Assembly (NCBI GenBank): GCA_003168375.1
Contig: PMSI01000001.1
Span: 1,860,001 to 1,924,000, forward strand
DNA length: 64,000 bases
Source: Vulcanimicrobiota bacterium
GTDB taxonomy: Bacteria; Vulcanimicrobiota; Vulcanimicrobiia; Vulcanimicrobiales; Vulcanimicrobiaceae
Reading direction: 5' to 3'
Under the pieces are notes generated by a model. It searched no databases. It was not told the origin of the DNA and worked only from the letters and a program-made list of their open reading frames with translations. The position numbers and the translations under genes are program-made. Shown here piece after piece: positions 57,757 through 64,000 of this stretch; position 1 is the stretch's first letter, and every line of letters starts with the position of its first letter.

Positions 57757-59673
57757 CTAGAGCTTGTAGCGCTGCTCGAAGACGAGCGAGGTCGCGGTGA
57801 AGTTCGGCGAGGGGCCCCCGAGCGCGCTCGGGATCCCGCCGAACGCCGTGCGCCGCAACGTGAGCAGCGCGATCGTGTGCGGGCTCTGGGCGAGCTGCAC
57901 GCCGGCGAACACGATCCGCTCGGCGAAGTCGACGTTCGTGTAGCCCTGGCCGAAGCTGCCGCGCATCCCGTACCGCGCGAGCCCGGCTGAGACGAGTGTG
58001 CGCTTCCCAAGGTGTCGCGAGAACGTGAGCGCGGCCTCCGGATTGTCGTACGACACCGTGTCCTCCGGATGCAGGAAGGCGGCGGGGCGGCGCATCGTGT
58101 CCTCCGCGTAGTCGAGCGTGAGGTCTCCGAACGGCGGATGCCATGCAGCGAAGAGCAGATACTGATGCTGCCGCCCGAGCGACGCGAACGCGTCGGGCTG
58201 CGGCAGGAAGAACCCGTCGATGAAGCCGGTGCGCAGCGCGTTCGAATACGTGATCGGCTCGATCTGGCCGAAGTTCGCGTAGGCCGCGCGCACGTCCAAC
58301 CGGCCCGCGGCGTCCTTGGTCGCGACCTTGATGCGGTAGCCTTGACGGTCGATGTTGACCGGAAAGTCGTTGATGAGCTGATAGTTCGACTTCAGCCACT
58401 GTCCGGGCCACGACCAGGCGACGCTCCACACGTTCTCCGGCGTGCCGTACGGCAGCAGCGCGTTCGCGTAGTACGCCTCGTTGCGATAGAGGTCCACCGT
58501 CGCGCTCGTGCGTCCGAGCGTCCGGGTAAGGCCGAGGTGAAGGTAGTTCCCCGCCTTGCCGGTGCCGGGCTCCGCGACCGCATCGGCGTCGTACGTCGAG
58601 TGGCCGAACTCGGCAACGGCGTCGAGCGCTTTCGCCGCGTGGAATGACGCGCTCGCCGCGTAGATGCGCTGGCGCTGCCCGCCGATCGTGCTGACCGGCA
58701 GTGGCCCCTGCGGTCCGAATTCGATCCGCGGGTTCGCGCCGTACAGCACCGTCGTCGAGACGAGATCGCCGCCGGTTCCGAGGTGCAGGTATTGCAGCGC
58801 ATACTTCGTTCCCTCGCCGTGGTCGATCACCAGCGAACCGGTGACGATCCGCGCCGGCGTCGCCGGCAGCGTCGGCAGCGACGCGTCGGTCAGCTCGAGC
58901 GTCGCGAGCCCGCGCTTCGCCGTGAGGTCGATCCCGTGCAGCGGCAGCACCGACGGCGACGGCTGCCACGCGTCGAGATTCGGCGGCCCGTCGCCGAGCG
59001 TTTCCGGCGTCGCGATCGCGAGCGCCGGATTCGCGTTCGTCGCGGCCGGCTGAACGAACGCGAACGGCACGGTCTGTGTCAGGTCGAACCAGCCCGCTTT
59101 GAGCACGAGGCTGCGATCCTTGGTGGCGATCGATCCGGAAAGCACCGACGCGACGAAGGCGCTCCCGTCGTCCTGCCCCGCGTGGTTCGGAAACGCGATC
59201 CGCAGCGGCAGCATCTGCGCGCCCAGGTGCGGGTTCAGCGGTGCGAACAACGGCTCACCCCAGTAGGCCGCGTTGGTCGTGCTCCCGCGTACGTAGCCTG
59301 CCCCCAGCACGAGGCTGAGGTCGAACGTCGTCCCGAAATACGCCGGCCGGAGATACAGCGCCGATTCGGATGCGTTCCCCGGAACGAGCGGCGCGCTCGA
59401 GAACACGTCGTACGGGGAGAGCGGCGAGAGCGGATCGCCGCCGGCGAAACCGGCTGCCTCCGGCGGAGCGATCCCCGGCCCGCTCGTCCCTTGCGATACG
59501 AACGTCGTGTGCGCGTCGAGCGCCCATCGAATCGTTCCCGGGCGCGGCGTCGGACTGGGCGCCGGAGACGGCGTCTGTGCGGCGGCCGCCGACGGCGCGA
59601 GCGCGAACGCCGCAAAGACCAGTGCGATCGCGGCTACGTTGGACCTGGTGGCGACGTGGTGCAGGCGAGGCAT
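57757..59673 (-). CDS. outer-membrane beta-barrel protein
   Basis: A 638-residue secreted protein. Signal peptide: a basic N-terminus then VAAIALVFAAFALAPSAAAA. Alternating hydrophobic/polar strands run through most of the chain (FDLSLVLGAGYVRGSTTNAA, DRSLVLKAGWFDLTQTVPF, YALQYLHLGTGGD, NVWSVAWSWPGQWLKSNYQL), and the final strand ends TATSLVFEQRYKL, an aromatic-rich C-terminus as in barrel proteins. The number of strands fits a large barrel. Substrate unknown. This supports a diderm envelope. Confidence 0.78.
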   Translation of the reverse strand: MPRLHHVATRSNVAAIALVFAAFALAPSAAAAQTPSPAPSPTPRPGTIRWALDAHTTFVSQGTSGPGIAPPEAAGFAGGDPLSPLSPYDVFSSAPLVPGNASESALYLRPAYFGTTFDLSLVLGAGYVRGSTTNAAYWGEPLFAPLNPHLGAQMLPLRIAFPNHAGQDDGSAFVASVLSGSIATKDRSLVLKAGWFDLTQTVPFAFVQPAATNANPALAIATPETLGDGPPNLDAWQPSPSVLPLHGIDLTAKRGLATLELTDASLPTLPATPARIVTGSLVIDHGEGTKYALQYLHLGTGGDLVSTTVLYGANPRIEFGPQGPLPVSTIGGQRQRIYAASASFHAAKALDAVAEFGHSTYDADAVAEPGTGKAGNYLHLGLTRTLGRTSATVDLYRNEAYYANALLPYGTPENVWSVAWSWPGQWLKSNYQLINDFPVNIDRQGYRIKVATKDAAGRLDVRAAYANFGQIEPITYSNALRTGFIDGFFLPQPDAFASLGRQHQYLLFAAWHPPFGDLTLDYAEDTMRRPAAFLHPEDTVSYDNPEAALTFSRHLGKRTLVSAGLARYGMRGSFGQGYTNVDFAERIVFAGVQLAQSPHTIALLTLRRTAFGGIPSALGGPSPNFTATSLVFEQRYKL

Positions 59674-59674
59674 G

Positions 59675-59829
59675 TTACGCTTCCGGGAGCATCGTCTGCT
59701 CCTCGTCGTCCGTCGGTACGACGTTCCAACTCACCGCGCTGACGCCGGGCTCGACTCCGAGTCGCGTAACGACGATGAGGCCGCCGCCGTCGCGTATGTT
59801 CCGAGGGCGCCGGTGATGTCGGCCGTCAT
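59675..59829 (-). pseudogene. possible small gene with a frameshift before the barrel gene
   Basis: ATG 59829 opens TADITGALGTYATAAA; the other frame, from about 59780 to TAA 59675, reads LIVVTRLGVEPGVSAVSWNV-VPTDDEEQTMLPEA, which is protein-like. The two frames join across a GGCGGCGGC run by a one-base shift. The stop is one base from the barrel start. It could be a pseudogene, a programmed shift or a base error. Confidence 0.35.
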
Positions 59830-59896
59830 AGTGCGAAGATGATCGCGCGGGCGCGGGGGAAGAATCATACGCCCGCGTGTCAAGCCCAAAAGTCCG

Positions 59897-60760
59897 CTAC
59901 GCCGCGTACTCCCGGTCGACGACTTCGACGCGCCGCGTCGTTGTGAAGCGCCCGCGGTACGGTGCGACGAAACGGCCCGACGTCGGCGCTACATCGGCGT
60001 AGTCACGGCCGGCGGCGACGAAGACGTAGTCCAGGTTCGTATGGCGCTCGTGCGTCGGGTCGTAGGCGGTGACCGCCGCGATCCCGGTGCCGGGCGCCGG
60101 CTCGATCACCTCGAGCCACGCATGCGTTCCGCCTTCGCCGAGCAGGTGGCCGGAGACGTAGCGTGCGGGGATTTCGCACAAGCGGCACAGCGCGATCATC
60201 ACGTGCGCGAAGTCTTGGCAGACGCCGTTCGCCTGGGCGAACGCCTCGGCCGCCGTCGTTTCGACCGTCGTCGTATCCGGCACGTACCGCATGTGCTGCG
60301 CGACGAACGCGTTGATGTGCGCGGCGAGCTTGCCGGCGCCGTCGTCCTCGGCCATCAGCCGCTCGGCCGTGGCGCGCAGTGCGAGGCTGGGCTGCGTCAG
60401 TGCCGAGGGCCGCCGGAAGCGTTCGTCGTCGAACCAGGTCGGCTCGAGGTGCGGCCACGGCCCGTCGCCGCGGCGGATCGTCGCCTGGTAGTCGAGCTGG
60501 ATCTCGCGCTCGACGCGTTCCGCTTCGATCGTCACGACGATGTTGCCGAAGGCGTCTTCTTCCCATTGGACCGGCAGGTCCGGGCTCACCCGCAGCTCGT
60601 GGCCGACGCGCCGCTGGTCACCGTAGACCGGCGGGGGCGCAACGATCAGGCGGTGCCGCAGGTGCTGGATCGGCCCCGGGTACTCGTACCGGAACTGCTG
60701 GTGCAGCACGTACGACGCGGCGACGAGGCGCTCGCTGCTCATCGATCGACCATCAATCAT
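59897..60760 (-). CDS. transglutaminase-like protein (third of the array)
   Basis: A 287-residue protein. The N-terminal half (ASYVLHQQFRYEYPGPIQHL, LRVSPDLPVQWEEDAFGNIV) is the bacterial transglutaminase N-domain. The core has the Cys in QANGVCQDFAHVMIALCR, the His in GGTHAWLEV and the Asp in AVTAYDPTHERHT, so the triad is complete. Such proteins are papain-like amidases or peptidases. ATG 60760 overlaps the upstream gene by eight bases; ATG 60742 is an alternative start. Confidence 0.88.
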   Translation of the reverse strand: MIDGRSMSSERLVAASYVLHQQFRYEYPGPIQHLRHRLIVAPPPVYGDQRRVGHELRVSPDLPVQWEEDAFGNIVVTIEAERVEREIQLDYQATIRRGDGPWPHLEPTWFDDERFRRPSALTQPSLALRATAERLMAEDDGAGKLAAHINAFVAQHMRYVPDTTTVETTAAEAFAQANGVCQDFAHVMIALCRLCEIPARYVSGHLLGEGGTHAWLEVIEPAPGTGIAAVTAYDPTHERHTNLDYVFVAAGRDYADVAPTSGRFVAPYRGRFTTTRRVEVVDREYAA

Positions 60761-61574
60761 TCCGATCGGCCCAAACCGTCATCGTCTCCAGCCGCACGTC
60801 GCCGTAGGTCGTCACCATCGCGACGTCGAGCGCGTCGCGGCCGCGCGCGATGGTCACGTGGCCGATACGACGCTGATTGTTGCGGGGGTCGAAGGTGTAC
60901 CAGCGGTCGCCCAGATAGGCCTCGAACCAGGCGCAGAAGTCCATCGGGGCATCGGTCAGCGGGATGCCGATATCCGGCAGGTACCCGAAGGCGTAGCGTG
61001 CCGGGATGTTGAGGGCGCGGCAGAAGCTGATCGCGACTTGCGCGAAGTCGCGGCAGACGCCGGTGCCGGCGTCGACGACGTCGGCGGAGGTCGTCTGCGG
61101 AAGGCTGGTCCCGTAGGCGAAGCGGATGTTCCCATAGACCCAGTCGCAGATCGCCTGAACTCGGCTCCAGCCGGGTTGCAGGTGGCCGAAGAGCTGCCAC
61201 GACTGGTCGGAGAGCCGGTCCGACAGACAGAGGCGGCTGGGCAGCGTGAACAGGAGGGTGTCGTCGGGCAGGTCCGCGACCGGGACCTCGCGCGCGAACC
61301 AGTCGGTGTCGGCCGGACCCGGCGGGACGTGGACGACGGCATCGTACCGCAGCGTCGTTTTCCCGGGGGCGAAGGTGAGCCGGCGGCACGAGTTGCCGTA
61401 GAGGTCACGATAGTCGTGATGCGGTGTCGGCGGATCGACCGACCAGTTCTCGGACATCACCTGGTGCTCGCGCTCTTCGGCCCGAACCAAGATGACCGCC
61501 GGGGTGGCGGTGCCGGCTTCGTGGACGAACTCGCAGCCGACCCGCAGTGCGAGGGGCGAAACGATCTGCATCAT
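60753..61574 (-). CDS. transglutaminase-like protein with altered triad (second of the array)
   Basis: A 273-residue protein. Cys is present in AGTGVCRDFAQVAISFCR, and Asp in WYTFDPRNNQRRIGHVTIAR. At the position of the catalytic His the sequence is MDFCAWFEAYL, a Cys where the two sister proteins have HAW. A different residue at this position may occur in the subfamily, so hydrolysis may be altered or lost. The N-domain (FVHEAGTATPAVILVRAEER) is divergent. It overlaps the previous gene through ATGATG. Confidence 0.88.
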   Translation of the reverse strand: MMQIVSPLALRVGCEFVHEAGTATPAVILVRAEEREHQVMSENWSVDPPTPHHDYRDLYGNSCRRLTFAPGKTTLRYDAVVHVPPGPADTDWFAREVPVADLPDDTLLFTLPSRLCLSDRLSDQSWQLFGHLQPGWSRVQAICDWVYGNIRFAYGTSLPQTTSADVVDAGTGVCRDFAQVAISFCRALNIPARYAFGYLPDIGIPLTDAPMDFCAWFEAYLGDRWYTFDPRNNQRRIGHVTIARGRDALDVAMVTTYGDVRLETMTVWADRND

Positions 61575-62476
61575 TGTTGCTGCTGCTCTTGCTGCTCGAG
61601 CATCTGCTGCTCCCGCTGCTGCTGCACCGGGGAGAGCGCTTCGACGAAGACGTCGACCGACATCGAGCTCGACGAGGCGCCGACGTAGACGCCGCGCACG
61701 GGGCTGACGTCGCGGTAGTCGCGCCCGGTCGCGATGCGCACGAAGTGGTCGCCGATCCAGGTGTCGTTGGTCGGATCGATCCCGACCCAGCCCCGCGGGC
61801 CCAGATACGCCTCGGCCCAGGCGTGCGACGCTTCGGCGCCGAGCGTCTCGCCGCCGCCGGCGGAATGGATATATCCGCTCACGTAGCGGGCCGGGATCCC
61901 GGCGTGCCGGCACAGCGCGATGAGGACGTGCGCGAAGTCCTGACATACGCCGCGCCGCAGCGCGAGCGATTCCTCGACCCCCGCGTGCACGTCCGTCTGG
62001 CCGGTCTCGTAGACGAACTCGCCGTTGATCGCCTTCGATGCGGCCCGGAACCACTCGACGACGTCGTCGTCCGGACCCGGGACGCCGAGCGGTGCGGCGA
62101 ACGCCTCGAAGCCCTCTCCGTATCGCACGTAGCGGCTCTCGTGCAAGAAGTCCCAGAGTTCGTCGCGCAGGGGATCGTCGTCGACCAGGCTGCGCCGCGT
62201 CGGCGCCGGCGCGCGCGCCGCCCCGCGTGCCGTGACGACCTGGGAGCGCGCGATGATCTCGAGCGTGTCGTGCTCGGGCAGTACCGCGAAGTGCTGGACG
62301 TCGTTGCCGAAGCGGTCGCCGTAGGAGAAGACGCGCGCGCGCGGCGCGACGGTCAGCTCGTACTTCGTGCAGTACTGCGAGGCGTCGCTGCGCGGCTGGA
62401 GGTGCGCGATGGTGTGGCTCTCGTGCACGGGGACCGGATAGCGGTAGCGCGTGCGGTGCGCGATGGTGAACCGCAT
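61571..62476 (-). CDS. transglutaminase-like protein (first of the array)
   Basis: A 301-residue protein. RFTIAHRTRYRYPVPVHESH is the N-domain start. The triad is intact: LRRGVCQDFAHVLIALCRHA, ASHAWAEAYLGPRGWVGIDP. The C-terminus is a glutamine-rich tail (EQQMLEQQEQQQQ preceded by SPVQQQREQ) not seen in the sisters; in a transglutaminase setting a Gln-rich tail is notable. It overlaps the alpha-E gene by one base. Confidence 0.88.
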   Translation of the reverse strand: MRFTIAHRTRYRYPVPVHESHTIAHLQPRSDASQYCTKYELTVAPRARVFSYGDRFGNDVQHFAVLPEHDTLEIIARSQVVTARGAARAPAPTRRSLVDDDPLRDELWDFLHESRYVRYGEGFEAFAAPLGVPGPDDDVVEWFRAASKAINGEFVYETGQTDVHAGVEESLALRRGVCQDFAHVLIALCRHAGIPARYVSGYIHSAGGGETLGAEASHAWAEAYLGPRGWVGIDPTNDTWIGDHFVRIATGRDYRDVSPVRGVYVGASSSSMSVDVFVEALSPVQQQREQQMLEQQEQQQQ

Positions 62477-63387
62477 CAGCCGACCGGAACGCGCGGGAAG
62501 TAGGCGGAGGTGATCGACGAACCGAGCTCGTCGAGCGCGGCGGTGATCCGCTCCGCGACGTTCGCCGTACCCTCGCGCGCGAGGTCGGCGGCGCCGGCGT
62601 AGTCGAGTGACGAGCAGATCCGTCCGGACGTTCGTTCGGCCGACGTCGCGAACGTCCCGACGGGGGCGCCGGAGAGCCGGTGCAGCGCGTGGTCGACTTC
62701 GTGCAGGCAGAAGCGCAGCGAGCGCGGGAAGGTGATGCTGAGCGCGAGGAATGCGAGCGCTTCGACCGGATCGAACGACTGCTGGCGCGCGCGGGCGTAC
62801 GGCTCGCTCGCGCAGCACGCTTCGAGAACCAGCTGCCACACGTGCGGTCCGGCGTCGGGCTCCATCGCGCGCAGGACGCGGGCCGTCATCGCCGCGCGCT
62901 CGAGATAGCGCCCGATGCGCAAGAACATCCAGGCGTCCTCGCGCGCCAGCGTCGCGTCGCAGATCCCGCCGAACGCCTGCGCGCTCTCGCGGATGGCGTG
63001 CAGGAACGACGACGCCCCGTCCGGTCCGATCGCGCGCGGCGAGTGCGCCTCGACGAAGAGGTACAGCCCGTTGATGCACTCCCAGATCTCGGTCGTCAGC
63101 TCGGCGCGTACGCCGATCGCGTTGCGCCGCGCGATCCGCACGCAGGAGGTGATCGAGAGCAGCGTCTCGCTGCCGAAGACGATCCGTTCGATCGCCGCGT
63201 TGCGTTCGATCTCGCCGTCCGGGGGCGCGATCCCGGCGACGGCGTACGCCGCGAGCCAGCGGCGCTCGGCGTCGACCGCGCGGTCGACCGAGCGCATCGC
63301 GGTGACGTCGATCAGGCGTGCGAGATCTTCCGCACGCTCGACGTTGCGCGCGGTCCAGTAGAGCGACTCGGCGACGCGGCTCAGCAT
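62476..63387 (-). CDS. alpha-E domain protein (DUF403)
   Basis: A 303-residue all-helical protein. The N-terminus [20 protein letters not shown] is the alpha-E signature, and RIGRYLERAAMTARVLRAME is its internal echo. The family is found next to circularly permuted ATP-grasp enzymes and transglutaminases and is thought to be part of a peptide ligation or modification system. No catalytic site is recognised. The start abuts the stop of the ATP-grasp gene. Confidence 0.93.
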   Translation of the reverse strand: MLSRVAESLYWTARNVERAEDLARLIDVTAMRSVDRAVDAERRWLAAYAVAGIAPPDGEIERNAAIERIVFGSETLLSITSCVRIARRNAIGVRAELTTEIWECINGLYLFVEAHSPRAIGPDGASSFLHAIRESAQAFGGICDATLAREDAWMFLRIGRYLERAAMTARVLRAMEPDAGPHVWQLVLEACCASEPYARARQQSFDPVEALAFLALSITFPRSLRFCLHEVDHALHRLSGAPVGTFATSAERTSGRICSSLDYAGAADLAREGTANVAERITAALDELGSSITSAYFPRVPVG

Positions 63388-64000
63388 TATTCCGCCAGCA
63401 CCCAGGTGTCTTTTGAGCCTCCGCCCTGCGAGGAGTTCACGACCAGCGAGCCTTCGACCAGCGCGACGCGCGTCAGCGCCGCAGGCGGGACGTCGACGCG
63501 GTTGCCGGCGAGCAGCGCGAACGGGCGCAGGTCGACATGCCGGGGCGCGAGCCCGTCTTCCACGACCGTCGGGTGCGAGGAGAGCATCACCACCGGCTGC
63601 GCGATGAAGTCGCGGGGATTCGCGCGGATCGCGTCGCCGAACTCCGCCCGCTCTGCGTGCGTGCTCGTCGGTCCGATCAGCATTCCATAGCCGCCCGACG
63701 CGGACGTGCGCTTCACCACCAGCGCCTCGAGCCGGCTCAGGACGTGCTGCCGCTCCGCGTCATCGGAGCAGTCGAAGGTCAGGACGTTGTCGAGCACCGG
63801 CTCTTCGCTCAGGTAGTAGCGGATCATAGCCGGGACGTACGGGTAGATCGCCTTGTCGTCGGCGACGCCGGTGCCGATCGCGTTGGCGAGCGTGACGTTG
63901 CCGGCGCGATAGGCGTCGAAGAGTCCGGCGATGCCGAGCGAGGAGTCGGGGCGGAAGTAGAGCGGATCGATGTAGTCGTCGTCGACGCGCCGGTAGAGAA
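63387..64000 (-). CDS. circularly permuted ATP-grasp protein, C-terminal part
   Basis: The last 204 codons of a gene that continues beyond the right edge. [46 protein letters not shown] (ATP-grasp Lys), [40 protein letters not shown] and [20 protein letters not shown] are diagnostic of CP-ATP-grasp type 2 (DUF404/DUF407). The ATP-grasp fold joins carboxylates to amines using ATP. First gene of the five-gene leftward operon with alpha-E and three transglutaminase-like proteins. Confidence 0.93.
   Translation of the reverse strand, partial: LYRRVDDDYIDPLYFRPDSSLGIAGLFDAYRAGNVTLANAIGTGVADDKAIYPYVPAMIRYYLSEEPVLDNVLTFDCSDDAERQHVLSRLEALVVKRTSASGGYGMLIGPTSTHAERAEFGDAIRANPRDFIAQPVVMLSSHPTVVEDGLAPRHVDLRPFALLAGNRVDVPPAALTRVALVEGSLVVNSSQGGGSKDTWVLAE

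Noticed and set aside
1-64000. CRISPR array, prophage or complete insertion sequence
   Set aside because: No regularly spaced repeats, phage structural genes, transposases or integrases were seen; the only repeats are the REP-like motif and the inverted-repeat element.

Overview
The window is gene-dense, GC-rich bacterial chromosome with a mixed Gram-negative type of envelope (lipoproteins with lipoboxes, a beta-barrel outer-membrane protein, a TonB-like protein). Genes are packed with 1-4 base start/stop overlaps (ATGA, GTGA, TGATG), and GTG and TTG starts are common. The combination of a short secD/secF pair, a DUF5069 protein, an acyl-ACP-reductase-like protein, a quinate-5-dehydrogenase-like protein and a compact flagellar export cluster suggests a member of Eremiobacterota/Vulcanimicrobiota (WPS-2) or a nearby uncultured lineage. 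That placement is inference; no rRNA gene is present to anchor it.

Layout. 1-18 kb is mostly housekeeping: a class III aminotransferase (cut by the left edge), a SRPBCC protein, an AAR-like reductase, OsmC, a quinate-dehydrogenase-like protein, two APC permeases, greA, lysS, a GNAT, a DUF5069 protein, an HD-GYP protein, truA, a chemoreceptor, rplM-rpsI and a GAF-PAS-cyclase. A 70-nt tRNA/tmRNA-like element lies at about 4.7-4.8 kb. 18.1-35.1 kb holds a flagellar-type type III secretion cluster in two blocks. Block 1 is short FlgB/FlgC-like proteins, FliE, FliF, FliH, FliI, a lytic transglycosylase, a double-retropepsin protein, an unassigned protein, a FlgF/FlgG-like protein, a FliM-like protein, FliN, a lipoprotein and FliP. 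Block 2 is FliQ, FliR, FlhB and FlhA. Between them sit tetR, a membrane protein, metF and a lower-GC two-gene cassette. No separate fliG, motA/motB, hook or flagellin gene is present here, and the FliF C-terminus carries a FliG-middle-domain-like segment. This reduced export machine is the most unusual system in the window.

35-49 kb: a secreted alpha/beta hydrolase, a GDL-type peptide with its radical SAM/SPASM maturase (a probable RiPP pair), a four-gene TelA operon with a convergent Fur regulator, secD-secF, a HIRAN-RecQ-like helicase, and a PDZ-transmembrane-GAF protein. 49-59.7 kb: small lipoproteins, an operon of a TonB-like protein and three glycosyltransferases, apt, a bifunctional Rel, a Uma2 nuclease-like protein and a beta-barrel protein. 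59.9-64 kb: an operon of a circularly permuted ATP-grasp protein (cut by the right edge), an alpha-E protein and three transglutaminase-like proteins, transcribed leftward.

Repeats and regulation. A REP-like motif (CCCTGAGC-TTGTCGAAGGG and its complement) occurs at four loci, once inside the helicase coding sequence. A larger inverted-repeat element follows rpsI. A TetR operator candidate lies upstream of tetR, and a sigma70-like promoter precedes rplM. I found no CRISPR array, complete insertion sequence, prophage, rRNA or confident standard tRNA.
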